The translations under genes and the position numbers were made by a program. The notes under the pieces were generated by a model. That model was not told the DNA's origin and ran no database searches. It saw nothing but the letters and a program-made list of their open reading frames with translations. A DNA stretch of 64,000 bases. Origin: Bacteroidaceae bacterium (GTDB taxonomy: Bacteria; Bacteroidota; Bacteroidia; Bacteroidales; Bacteroidaceae). Every line of letters starts with the position of its first letter. The first letter of the stretch is position 1. Of this stretch, positions 8,449 through 17,030 are shown in pieces. The stretch is taken from NCBI GenBank assembly GCA_017469525.1, contig JAFUGG010000027.1, positions 1 through 64,000 on the forward strand, in the 5' to 3' direction.

Positions 8449-10347
8449 TTAGTTCCAGAATGTTGTGAATCCGCTCTTGTCGTTTCCGAAGCGCTTAATC
8501 ATGAACTCTATCTTTTCCGAGCTTTTCACCCAGTCGTTGTCCTCAGCGCGGGTCGAAAGCTTAGTCAGGCACTTGTTACACTTTTCGTAATCGCCTTCAA
8601 TACGAGGCAGTACCTTCTGCATCAGTATGTCGTCGAAGATTGTGTTAAGATCCGTTTTGAAAATAACACCTTCTTCAAAACCGCCTTCTGCATTCATGAT
8701 TTCCTCTATTCTTTTCTTTGAGCGGTAGAGCAGAATTGTTTCGTTTAGGATGCGATAACTGATTTTGAATGGGCTGCCTTCCAAGTCTTCGTTGATATTA
8801 TTGATGAAGTTAACGATTTTCTCCTGCTCGTTGTCGGTTAGGACAAACCGGCCTTCCTCTATCATCTGCGTAGCCCGCACTTCATCACTAAGGAACAATT
8901 CTCCTTTACGTGGGTTCTTAATATAGTGGAGAGCCACGTCACTTTCGAAGTAGTCTTTATCGAACTTGCCGACGATAGTCTCGAAAGTCATAGCTCGGTC
9001 TATCACCTTACGAGAGAAAGAGTTGGTGGTATCATCCATATTGACTGTACCAATGATTACCACATTGCTCGGAATGGTAAGGCCATCACGTTTCAGTTCC
9101 TCAACGATGTCTTGGCGAACAAAAGCCTGCGCCTGCTCACTGCTTGGCAATGCGCTTATTTCATCAGCTTTCCATTCTGGATTAGTTGGTTCCAGACCCA
9201 ACTTCAGGAATATATTGAAATCGTCGGCGTAGTCGGCATCGTTGAATACGCTTGCCGGTACTATGGCGTCGGTAACGATTCTGCCATCTGCACAACGCTT
9301 GCGTGACTCTATCACGCTCAGGAAATCAGCAAAGTATTCTTCAACAGGAGCCAAGTTCATCTCATCAAGACAGACGAAGAAAGGAATATGCTGCTCCTCA
9401 TATTGCTTGGCCTTGACGAGGAAACGCATGAAGTCTGTAACAAAATAGTTTCTGTTTACCGACGAGCGGAATCCTGTAATATCTGTAGCATCGTGCCAGT
9501 TAGGCTTCACGCTGACAAGAAGGTAGTTACCAGGTGATGTCTCAGACACATTCAGTACTCCGTCACACGGACAAGTGGTAAAAGCCAGTTCTTTCACCTT
9601 CTGGCTCTTTCCTGTGCCAGAAAAACCGCCAAGAATTAAGAAAGGCTTCGTCTTGATTGCCGAAATGTAAGAGTATTCTTCTGCCTTCAGGTCTGTTTTT
9701 TCAGGAAGGAAAGAAATATCTTTTGCTTTCAATGATACTTTTCCATCAAAACGACGAGCAAAGTCTTCGTTTCTTTCATCCGTGGATGAATAGTCTTTGG
9801 GAGTATCACCTAGTGCAAAACCATTAAGATGCAATTCATCTTCATTCTCGATTTTCATCTCCAAAATGGCCCAACTGCCGTTAGAAGATTGTCCAAATGC
9901 CTTAGATATTGCATCTATACATTTTTGATTTACTTCTTCTCCTTTATAGAGAAGGGAATTGCTGAATTTCAACGTACATCTATCCTTATGCACGTTTATT
10001 TTACCCAAAGAATTATGAGAGTTTATTTCCTTGAGGATGTAAACTACAAAGTTTTGCCCATCGAGCAATTTGTCATTCACAAACACCTTTTTAAAGCACG
10101 AAGCCAAAACAAGCTGGTTATCAGAATATGCAGAAAAGGGCTTGGGCGTTCTATTGCCTTTGCCTAAAATTACTTGGATGTTATTTACATCCTCAATTTT
10201 ATAATACACCATCGCATTTACAAACTCAGGAAAGCCTTCCAAAGTAAACGTATGCTTTTTGCTTTGGCCAATATCCGTACCCCAATCACAGTTTGATGAG
10301 CCTTGAACGGTCACATTGTAAATAAAAGCTGTATTCTTTATTCTCAT
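8449..10347 (-). CDS. McrB-like AAA+ ATPase (type IV restriction motor)
   Basis: This 632-aa AAA+ protein shows Walker A GGFSGTGKSQ (240-249), Walker B FFVCLDEMN (323-331) and the McrB-family signature GTVNMDDTT (433-441) with a following FSRKVIDRA arginine region. McrB-type motors form NTP-driven rings that deliver the nuclease partner to DNA chosen by an N-terminal recognition domain. Here residues 1-202 form that domain, with WGTDIGQSK (22-30), LGKG (61-64), LASCFKKVFVN (81-91) and NEDELHLN (168-175). The same motifs recur in the separate 194-aa protein upstream, so the recognition module exists both fused and free. Partner genes lie 12 bp on each side. Whether GTP or ATP is used cannot be told. 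Confidence 0.87.
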   Translation of the reverse strand: MRIKNTAFIYNVTVQGSSNCDWGTDIGQSKKHTFTLEGFPEFVNAMVYYKIEDVNNIQVILGKGNRTPKPFSAYSDNQLVLASCFKKVFVNDKLLDGQNFVVYILKEINSHNSLGKINVHKDRCTLKFSNSLLYKGEEVNQKCIDAISKAFGQSSNGSWAILEMKIENEDELHLNGFALGDTPKDYSSTDERNEDFARRFDGKVSLKAKDISFLPEKTDLKAEEYSYISAIKTKPFLILGGFSGTGKSQKVKELAFTTCPCDGVLNVSETSPGNYLLVSVKPNWHDATDITGFRSSVNRNYFVTDFMRFLVKAKQYEEQHIPFFVCLDEMNLAPVEEYFADFLSVIESRKRCADGRIVTDAIVPASVFNDADYADDFNIFLKLGLEPTNPEWKADEISALPSSEQAQAFVRQDIVEELKRDGLTIPSNVVIIGTVNMDDTTNSFSRKVIDRAMTFETIVGKFDKDYFESDVALHYIKNPRKGELFLSDEVRATQMIEEGRFVLTDNEQEKIVNFINNINEDLEGSPFKISYRILNETILLYRSKKRIEEIMNAEGGFEEGVIFKTDLNTIFDDILMQKVLPRIEGDYEKCNKCLTKLSTRAEDNDWVKSSEKIEFMIKRFGNDKSGFTTFWN

Positions 10348-10359
10348 AATCTGAAATAT

Positions 10360-10944
10360 TTAGTCGATGAATGAAAGCCAATGTTCTTTTCTCTCTGCAG
10401 AATCTCGATATGATTCACTACTTTCTGTGTTCACAACAACTGCTTTGAAATGAAGTTCATCTTGGTTGAGAACGTTCATTTCGTATATAAACCAACATGA
10501 TTCCCAATTAAGGCCTAATTTCTTTCTGGCAACCCTGAAGAACTCTTGGTTGGAAAGACGCTCACCAGAGAAAGAATAGGCAATCTTATCTGAATACTTA
10601 ATAGAACGCCGACCCGTATGGCTTGCGCTTAACTCTTTTATCAATACCATCATAAAAGGATAGCCTATTAGAATACCATTGATATATACCTTTCTGAACA
10701 CTGAGGCTAAATGACATTCCTCAAAATTTGATGCAATATCTACATGGCCTCCTTTTCCTAAAGGCAAACTGACATGGTGTAGGTTGACCGAATTGTACAA
10801 CATTCCAACAAGAATGTCTTCACAGCCTTCTATCGTGAACTTGTAATCAGGTTTTGATTGTCCTAATTCCGTCCCCCAAGAAGGCGTCCCTCCACCTTTC
10901 TCAATTATTGAGCCAAAGGCTAATGAACTTAGATTTAACTTCAT
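10360..10944 (-). CDS. Free-standing paralogue of the McrB-like N-terminal domain
   Basis: This 194-aa protein has no ATPase or nuclease motifs. Its whole length aligns by eye with residues 1-202 of the neighbouring McrB-like ATPase: WGTELGQSK (23-31), FTIEG (36-40), LGKG (62-65), LASVFRKVYIN (79-89) and NQDELHFK (160-167) match in order and spacing, and both end in an acidic ER-rich tail. It overlaps the methyltransferase stop by 4 bp (10941-10944) and ends 12 bp before the ATPase gene. It may be a DNA- or modification-reading subunit, a ring partner or a decoy that tunes the motor; these are inferences. The domain family itself I do not recognise by name. Confidence 0.75.
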   Translation of the reverse strand: MKLNLSSLAFGSIIEKGGGTPSWGTELGQSKPDYKFTIEGCEDILVGMLYNSVNLHHVSLPLGKGGHVDIASNFEECHLASVFRKVYINGILIGYPFMMVLIKELSASHTGRRSIKYSDKIAYSFSGERLSNQEFFRVARKKLGLNWESCWFIYEMNVLNQDELHFKAVVVNTESSESYRDSAERKEHWLSFID

Positions 10945-11957
10945 AGTTGCTTAAATATATGAGTTAATAAGATACCTACCAGGTTGACATCCCAACCATT
11001 TCCAGCCCGTTTTGAGAGTTGCGAATATGATTGCCCAGTAAAATCAATCTCACACTCCTTCAAGTCTCTTGAAATGCGAAAGCCCATCAAACGGAATTGT
11101 TCATGCACAGACATCTTTCTTACAATTTCTTTTCCATCTTGTTTGGGGACTTCTATAACACGGAGACTATTGTGCTCGGGCTGTGTAATTGTGATACTGA
11201 AACCATCACGCTTTATCTTCTTGTTGTAGACATCGAAGCACAGAGGCGTGTCAACCACAAATGATTCAATATGGTGTTTCTCTTTGAGATGCTCAATCTG
11301 AGCTTCTGACAAATATAGTGATTTCAAAGGTTCGTAATCAAGGAAATCAGCAAGTTTCAAATCTGACTCTATTTGTGGAGGAACAATGTTAAAGTTTTCT
11401 GGCAATCCCCCTAATTGGGCAAACATCCAAAGACGTTCGCGATTTTGAGGAATGCCATAGTCTTTTGAATTAAGAACAGCTTTTGCCAAAGGATTCTCTC
11501 CATATCCCATTTCACGCAAATCTTTAATCAACTGGTCGTGAATAGGCTGGAACTTCCCATGAGTGAACCCCTTTACATTCTCTAAAAAAATATACTTAGG
11601 TTTCTTGACCTTGCATATACGTACTATATGACCAAGCATCTGCCCCCTACCATAAGGGTCTTCCGTTCCCATTTGCATTCCTGCTGAAGAGAATGGTTGA
11701 CAGGGGAAACCACCCATAAACATATCAAAATCGGGCAATTCGTTCGGGTCTATCATAGTAATATCGCCCCAATTCTTTAACGGCTTTCCTTTCTTGTCTT
11801 TGTGGTTCGCATCGAATAGCTCAGAGGCATATTTGTCAAATTCAGAATAACCTATAACCTCATAGTTGATTTTGGGTAAGTTCTCTTTCAGCCTTTTAAG
11901 GCCAAAAGAACCGCCTCCATAACCTGCAAAACCTTCAAATATTCTTATTTTTTTCAT
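10941..11957 (-). CDS. dcm: DNA (cytosine-5-)-methyltransferase
   Basis: This 338-aa C5 methyltransferase has motif I (IFEGFAGYGGGSFGL), the catalytic motif IV GGFPCQPFS with nucleophilic Cys, motif VI FLENVKG, motif VIII-like QNRERLW, motif IX RKMSVHEQFRLMGF and motif X GNGWDVN. It would transfer a methyl group from SAM to cytosine C5 in a short recognition site. The target recognition region (about 200-270) is short, as in small Dcm-like enzymes. Neighbouring vsr fits repair of deaminated 5mC, and the Mrr and McrB/McrC-like genes in the same operon are modification-linked nucleases. It could protect host DNA from a partner nuclease or mark DNA for another function. The sequence does not reveal the target site. 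Confidence 0.93.
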   Translation of the reverse strand: MKKIRIFEGFAGYGGGSFGLKRLKENLPKINYEVIGYSEFDKYASELFDANHKDKKGKPLKNWGDITMIDPNELPDFDMFMGGFPCQPFSSAGMQMGTEDPYGRGQMLGHIVRICKVKKPKYIFLENVKGFTHGKFQPIHDQLIKDLREMGYGENPLAKAVLNSKDYGIPQNRERLWMFAQLGGLPENFNIVPPQIESDLKLADFLDYEPLKSLYLSEAQIEHLKEKHHIESFVVDTPLCFDVYNKKIKRDGFSITITQPEHNSLRVIEVPKQDGKEIVRKMSVHEQFRLMGFRISRDLKECEIDFTGQSYSQLSKRAGNGWDVNLVGILLTHIFKQL

Positions 11958-11978
11958 ATCTTTTTCGTTATCTTACAT

Positions 11979-12737
11979 TTAGTCGTTAAACAACTCATTG
12001 TTGTTTTGTATTTCTTCACGCGAGAATTTCCGTGAAATGATGTCATACCGCTTTTCAAGTTCTGCTTTGAAGAAATCTCTGCTTAAAAACTCAAGCCTCT
12101 TTGTGCCACCTATGAAATTGAAAAGTTTTCTAATGTATTGAGCTCTCATGTTCATTCCATCAACAAGCAGTTCTTGATGATTCTTAAGAAATTCAAGAAT
12201 GCCAATCATTGCTTCCTTGTGACGGATTAGTGTTAGAGGGCCAAAACTATTGGTGCGGAGTTCTTGGTTCCTAAAAAGGATTTCTGTAAGCTCGTATGGA
12301 TTATCACGTGATTTGTCTATTGACAGATATACACTCCACCAAGCACTTGGCAATGCCATACGGAACACACTTACTTTGTTTTTGAACCAATGATCAATAA
12401 TATAATCCTCTGTTACATCATCATTAAAAACATCAGAATGTCTTTTCTGTACATAAGGGAACAAATCCACATGCGCGAGATAAACCCATAAGTCTGGAAG
12501 AGATGCAAGCAGCGGTGTTACATTTTCGTATGCTTGATAAATCTCTTTGGCTGATGCGAAGTCGTCTTCAGGGTCGAGCCTGTCAAGTAAGCCTTCCGGC
12601 TTATACACATTAGCCAAAGGCTTAACCTTTGAGGGCTCGTATGGAAAGACCTCTCCTTGATAGTCAGAGATATGGATGTTCTTTCGAAGTTCATCCATGT
12701 ATGAGCGTTTGAAAACCTTCTGTAATTCCATATTCAT
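11979..12737 (-). CDS. Uncharacterised protein, possibly DUF6339 family
   Basis: This 252-aa cytosolic-looking protein has no signal peptide or membrane segment and no catalytic motif I recognise. It recalls the DUF6339 family seen in restriction-associated operons (motif region MALPSAWWSVYLSIDKSR, about 128-145), but I hold that name loosely. The C-terminal half is helical and charged. Its start overlaps the stop of the preceding 286-aa gene by 4 bp (12734-12737) and the methyltransferase follows 21 bp later, so it is part of the GHKL/methyltransferase module. It may be a structural or adaptor subunit. Confidence 0.6.
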   Translation of the reverse strand: MNMELQKVFKRSYMDELRKNIHISDYQGEVFPYEPSKVKPLANVYKPEGLLDRLDPEDDFASAKEIYQAYENVTPLLASLPDLWVYLAHVDLFPYVQKRHSDVFNDDVTEDYIIDHWFKNKVSVFRMALPSAWWSVYLSIDKSRDNPYELTEILFRNQELRTNSFGPLTLIRHKEAMIGILEFLKNHQELLVDGMNMRAQYIRKLFNFIGGTKRLEFLSRDFFKAELEKRYDIISRKFSREEIQNNNELFND

Positions 12738-13594
12738 TCCTCCTCATCATTTTGACTGTCGGCAATCTTTTCAAGACTATCGAGCAATCGTTTATATGGG
12801 TCTTGAAGTAAAATGTCTGCAACCTTGTAGACCTGCGACATGTCGCTAAGGTCATACTGTTGCAGCTGAGGGTCATCCGCTAAGCGGGTCATAAGGCTGT
12901 CTGCCCAAAGTTTCCCCTTGTCTTGATATTCACCAAGATTACTGAGCGCATAAACTAGGGCGTTGTGTACCAACGAGGAATGAATAACTTCAGGGAAGCT
13001 ATTTCCTATGCGCTGATACTGTACAAATAGGTCATGGGGCATCTCTATCAGGATGCGCTCTTCTTCAAGGTTGAACCATGTCTTGTCTATGCCGTCAGCT
13101 GCCTCTACAATTTGCATGAAGGAACCAGCAGCATAGAGTTTATCATACTTGATTTCTGTGTTCCACCAAGCCAAAGGGAACACGGCAAGCATGTCGCCCA
13201 CTTCGAGGTCGAACGAGAATCCGTAATAGTCTTCGTTGAAATCACTATTGGTATAGCCCGGAATATCCTCTTTGGCTGCAATGAAACATTGAAAATCGAT
13301 ATGGCCAGAAACCTCCTTGCGCCCTATGGTGATGTCAAATTTCGGAATAGACGAATGCCAGCAACGGCGCAGGAAGGTATCTTTGCAGGTTACCTCGCAA
13401 GCATATTCCGCTTTCCCTTGGGCCACAAGAGCTGTAATGTCTTTGTTCCGTTGGGTAAGTGTAATGCCAAAACGATACTCCGATGCTGTCTTCACCGGCG
13501 TTTCCATCTTTACGCATCCGTCTTCGAGCAGAGGATAAACGTCATCGTGTATGCCAAGCACGGGATATGGCAATGATACATTCTTATATTTCAT
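12734..13594 (-). CDS. Uncharacterised protein coupled to the GHKL ATPase
   Basis: This 286-aa protein is not recognised. It has a beta-rich N-terminal two thirds (for example EVTCKDTFLRRCWHSS, about 67-82; FSFDLEVGDMLAVFPLAWW, about 146-164) and a helical, acidic C-terminus ending in SQNDEEE. No signal peptide, membrane span or nuclease motif is visible. It overlaps the GHKL ATPase gene by 11 bp and the next gene by 4 bp, so the three are translationally coupled and likely form a complex. The AWW motif recurs in the next protein, which may be chance. Confidence 0.6.
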   Translation of the reverse strand: MKYKNVSLPYPVLGIHDDVYPLLEDGCVKMETPVKTASEYRFGITLTQRNKDITALVAQGKAEYACEVTCKDTFLRRCWHSSIPKFDITIGRKEVSGHIDFQCFIAAKEDIPGYTNSDFNEDYYGFSFDLEVGDMLAVFPLAWWNTEIKYDKLYAAGSFMQIVEAADGIDKTWFNLEEERILIEMPHDLFVQYQRIGNSFPEVIHSSLVHNALVYALSNLGEYQDKGKLWADSLMTRLADDPQLQQYDLSDMSQVYKVADILLQDPYKRLLDSLEKIADSQNDEEE

Positions 13595-15563
13595 ACAATT
13601 CCTCTGCTGAAAGTTTGACAGCGTGCTTCATATTGTCCGTAAAACGTACACGCAAGCGCAGCCGCCCTTCGGGTAGATGTACGTCACGGATAATGTTGCC
13701 GCTGATGTTTCCTATGTTCGATTCTGCTATCTGCAGTTCTTCGTCGGATTCTTCGCCAACGGCAAAGAAGTGCAGACGGACGTTCTCAATCTCTTCCTCT
13801 GGATGAAGCACTACATAGTGATAAATGCCGCCATTCTCATGCTGAGAGAACGTGCGGTAGGGAATACTGATGGGTGAAGCAAACAATCCCTTTTCTCCAG
13901 TCTCGTCTTCAGTGCGGATATCATTGGCATTGCCTGGTTTTTGGATTCCCTTTGTCTTGGGCTTGCGTTCTGCTTCACCATGGCCAGAACGAAGGTTTCC
14001 GCCCGTAGTGTTTGTCGCCATGGTGGTTTTGTTTATCATGACATGGCCAGTGGAAGGCGGTGCCGGACGCTCGGTGACTGTGGGATTATCCTCTTCATCG
14101 GTTATGTCAGTGGTCATCGATGTTCCATCTTCTTGCACAGTACCGGTTGTATCACCAGTTTGGGATTCAGAATCCAAATCTTCGTCTTCCTCATAAGCTG
14201 TGGGAATATAGAGGAATTCTTCAAGACCCTTGATGTCAATAGCCTGCTTTTCTTTCAAGGAAAAGGCGTTAGACAAACATTCAGTGATAAAGTTGTCCAT
14301 TTCCTGTAGAGCTATGCGTCCCATGCCATAAGCCCTTCCATTAACGCGCCAATTGCTAGCTTTCCATTCGTCGTGGGCTGGGTTTTCCATATTACGCAGC
14401 AAGTCGTTTCCTTTTTCGCTGTCACAATAGAACACTCCATAAAGGCCGTGGTTGGTTTTGGTCCTCTTGCTATAGACAAGCATCTGGAGTGCTCGGATAT
14501 ATGCTATCTTGTCAGTAGCACCTTTTTTCTTGAATACATAGAGGCACACATGCCCAAGCAGAGGTAGGTTGTCTTCAAACAACAGGTATTTTCCAGAAGA
14601 ACCAGCCAGACGTACTGCATCAAAATAGGGACGAGGGTTGTAGTAGCCGGCTTTACGGGTGGAGTCATCGGTATCTTCGAAATATTGCTCCATCATCTCT
14701 TCGATGTTGTCCTTCCGGATTTCAACATCGTCATTGATGCAGACAACAAGCTTGCCGTTGTAAATAGCCATCCAGAAATTGCGGAGTACGGCTTCAGCCA
14801 TTTCTTGAATAGCTTCAGCTGCATCTTCCATTTCGAAACCGAGTATGTTGATGTCAGTTCCCGGCTCTGATCGGCGAAACTTGGCAGGAATGTCACTTTC
14901 TTCTGTGATAGGCTTCCCGTTCTGGTCGTCATAGTAACCGAAAGCCATCTTCTTACTGCCTTTGTAGGTATGCGTGCAAAGTGATGCCGCACCCTCGAAG
15001 TACTTTTGATAATTATCGGTACAGGTGCTAACTATGATGGTGTTGATAGGAGATAAGAGGTAGTAAGCAGCCTTTCCGAATCCGAAAGAGCCACCTGCCG
15101 CCGCGCTGTCTTTCACTGTTACACCTGCGGAACGGACAAAAGCATAGAACGGTGTGTCGGTATTGCCTTCCTCATAAGTCATACCTTTGGTATTGTAGTC
15201 GCTTACACGGATAAAACCTAAATGGTCATGGTACTTGTTTCCCTCGAATAACTTGCGCATTGGCCCATAGGTAACCTTGGCGTTGTGATTGTTCGGGAAA
15301 TAGTCGAGACAGCCCTGAATGTGATGCTGAAGTTCAAAGAATTCAGGATAGTCAACTCCCTGCATTTCCATAAAGGAGAACTTCACAACCACAGGCTCTG
15401 ATTTGTCGAGAACAGCATCCAAAGAATTCTGTATACTCTCCCTGACAAGCGAGGCGTAGGGATGGTTCTTGAAACTTTGCTCCATAGCATTGTTCGGCCC
15501 AACTTCCTGTCCGTTCGGTTGGTCCGCAAAATACCACTTGCAATTCTTTTCTCTTCCTGCCAT
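13584..15563 (-). CDS. GHKL (MORC/MutL/HSP90-like) ATPase
   Basis: This 659-aa protein has the GHKL ATP-binding fold. The N-box is RESIQNSLDA (41-50, with Glu42 and Asn46), the G1 box is a divergent VSDYNTKGM (120-128) in place of DNGxGM, and the glycine-rich ATP lid is GGSFGFGKAA (157-166). Conserved prokaryotic GHKL proteins of this type have been described in restriction-modification-associated operons as relatives of eukaryotic MORC and MutL (Iyer, Abhiman and Aravind). Residues about 470-560 form a long low-complexity Thr/Glu/Asp-rich linker before a beta-rich C-terminal domain. Placement between Mrr and the methyltransferase, with overlap into the 286-aa gene, suggests it acts as an ATP-driven DNA clamp or sensor of a defence complex (inference). 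Confidence 0.82.
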   Translation of the reverse strand: MAGREKNCKWYFADQPNGQEVGPNNAMEQSFKNHPYASLVRESIQNSLDAVLDKSEPVVVKFSFMEMQGVDYPEFFELQHHIQGCLDYFPNNHNAKVTYGPMRKLFEGNKYHDHLGFIRVSDYNTKGMTYEEGNTDTPFYAFVRSAGVTVKDSAAAGGSFGFGKAAYYLLSPINTIIVSTCTDNYQKYFEGAASLCTHTYKGSKKMAFGYYDDQNGKPITEESDIPAKFRRSEPGTDINILGFEMEDAAEAIQEMAEAVLRNFWMAIYNGKLVVCINDDVEIRKDNIEEMMEQYFEDTDDSTRKAGYYNPRPYFDAVRLAGSSGKYLLFEDNLPLLGHVCLYVFKKKGATDKIAYIRALQMLVYSKRTKTNHGLYGVFYCDSEKGNDLLRNMENPAHDEWKASNWRVNGRAYGMGRIALQEMDNFITECLSNAFSLKEKQAIDIKGLEEFLYIPTAYEEDEDLDSESQTGDTTGTVQEDGTSMTTDITDEEDNPTVTERPAPPSTGHVMINKTTMATNTTGGNLRSGHGEAERKPKTKGIQKPGNANDIRTEDETGEKGLFASPISIPYRTFSQHENGGIYHYVVLHPEEEIENVRLHFFAVGEESDEELQIAESNIGNISGNIIRDVHLPEGRLRLRVRFTDNMKHAVKLSAEELYEI

Positions 15564-15569
15564 TTTTAC

Positions 15570-16487
15570 TTATTCTTCAAAATAATCGGAATCCAACTTC
15601 TTTACTTCGTATATTTTCTTTTCACTGACACCCACATTATATTCAATCATGTAGTCAGCGAGGCTCTTTCCATCAATAAGCACAATCTTCTTGCTGGCTT
15701 TATTAGCTGTTTCTACAGCACCAGAAGTGAATTTGCTGGTAGTAATGAAAACACCCTTGGTAGCCTTTTGTTCATCAAGTGCACCAATAAACTTATGTAT
15801 CTCTGGTTTGCTGACAGGATTGTCGGTATATCGCTTAGCTTGGATGTAAATCTTATCAAGGCCAAGAGCATCCTCTGGTATAATGCCATCTACGCCATTG
15901 TCGTGACTGGTAGGCGTTACAATAGCCATTTCTTTATTCCGGCTGCCAAATCCCATATTCAAGAGCAGGTCGAGCACCAGCTTCTCAAAGAAATTGGGAC
16001 TCATATCCAAGACTCTTTGCAGTAAATCTGCTGCCAAATCATCGTTGATACTCTTGAAAGCAACATCCATCTGCTCTGTTGGAGTCATCTCACCCAGCTT
16101 CTCCTCTATTTCCTTCTTTTCAACGTTGCTATCTGCCTTTGACGTGACAGGCATGTGGGCATACTCTGCATATTCTGGATATTGTAGAAGGTTTTCTTGT
16201 CGCAGGTCTGTATGCGATTGCAGGTAGTCCTTGCCTCTTTGGGTAATGCTATATATACCTCTCTGGGGAATTTCAATGAAGAGCGCACGGCGAAGCCACT
16301 GACGGCACCATCCTATTCGATCGTTGAGTTGGAAGGCTGAACCGCTCTTCGTCTTCAGTGAGCAATCCTCCTCTGTAAGATTGAAGTGCTTAACCAATGC
16401 ATCCTTCATTTCTTTTGTACTGACATCCTTGTCCTTCAACTGAATCAGAAACGGATATAGGAAATCTTCAAATTTTGGTATTGCCAT
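15570..16487 (-). CDS. mrr: Mrr-type restriction endonuclease
   Basis: This 305-aa protein combines an N-terminal winged-helix Mrr_N domain (about 1-95, ending RGIYSITQRGKDYL) with a C-terminal Mrr_cat PD-(D/E)XK domain (about 165-285). The catalytic core is visible as FEKLVLDLLLNMGFG, then GVDGII with the acidic residue and IYIQAKRY with the Gln-x-Lys. Mrr enzymes cut DNA carrying certain modified bases. The stop lies 6 bp before the GHKL gene and the start lies 7 bp after the XRE gene, so it is the second gene of the operon. It may be the nuclease of the GHKL/methyltransferase module or an independent type IV enzyme. Confidence 0.9.
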   Translation of the reverse strand: MAIPKFEDFLYPFLIQLKDKDVSTKEMKDALVKHFNLTEEDCSLKTKSGSAFQLNDRIGWCRQWLRRALFIEIPQRGIYSITQRGKDYLQSHTDLRQENLLQYPEYAEYAHMPVTSKADSNVEKKEIEEKLGEMTPTEQMDVAFKSINDDLAADLLQRVLDMSPNFFEKLVLDLLLNMGFGSRNKEMAIVTPTSHDNGVDGIIPEDALGLDKIYIQAKRYTDNPVSKPEIHKFIGALDEQKATKGVFITTSKFTSGAVETANKASKKIVLIDGKSLADYMIEYNVGVSEKKIYEVKKLDSDYFEE

Positions 16488-16494
16488 ATTCCTA

Positions 16495-16722
16495 TTATTT
16501 TTCTTGTGACAGAAGGTATTGTTTATATTCCCTCACAAACAATTCTCGTATATCGACCTCTAGCAAGTCTGCTATTTTGAGAATTGTAGCGAGGTCGGGC
16601 TGAGAAGAGTTGGTACACCACTTACTAACGGTAGAAGGGGTGACACCCATTTCACCTGCCAGCCACCGAGCTGTTTTCTTCTTCTCGAACAGAACCATCT
16701 TTATTCGGTTAATATCTTCCAT
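16495..16722 (-). CDS. XRE-family HTH regulator, probable controller protein
   Basis: This 75-aa protein is a single HTH_3 domain: KKTARWLAGEMGVTPSTVSKW is the helix-turn-helix (about 15-35) and PDLATILKIADLLEVDI completes the fold. It is the first gene of the twelve-gene minus-strand operon. Small XRE proteins in front of restriction systems often delay or dampen nuclease expression (established for C proteins of type II systems). A 12-bp perfect palindrome between its promoter and start codon is a ready operator, which suggests autoregulation of the whole operon (inference). Confidence 0.85.
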   Translation of the reverse strand: MEDINRIKMVLFEKKKTARWLAGEMGVTPSTVSKWCTNSSQPDLATILKIADLLEVDIRELFVREYKQYLLSQEK

Positions 16723-16724
16723 AT

Positions 16725-16759
16725 ATTATATATAATGTAATGTTTACCCTGCAAAGGTA
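16725..16759 (-). promoter_or_regulatory. Defence operon promoter with overlapping palindromic operator
   Basis: Read on the minus strand, TACCTTTG (complement of 16752-16759) is a Bacteroidetes -7 box about 30 nt upstream of the XRE start. Between them lies the perfect palindrome ATTATATATAAT (16725-16736), three bases from the ATG. A regulator bound there would block the early transcribed region. I see no other promoter inside the following 12.8 kb of tightly packed genes, although an internal one cannot be excluded. Confidence 0.6.
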
Positions 16760-17030
16760 ATGAAATACTTTCAATTTCTACTGCTCTCTTTTAAATAATC
16801 GTGGTTATGTGCCCCTATTTTATGCTTTTTTATGTGTTTTTTGCTGTTCAAACACCTACCAAATGTGATTTTCTTGATGATTAGCTGGGGGCAACTCCAA
16901 ACCACATACCTAAATCTGGTATCTGGTTTACTTCTCCTGCTTGCCGCTTTGAGATAATACTCCTTGTTTTCGCTGTAATCTTTGCGAAAACATTTCTTGA
17001 ACTCCCAAAAAATCTCTCTACGTTTCAGAG

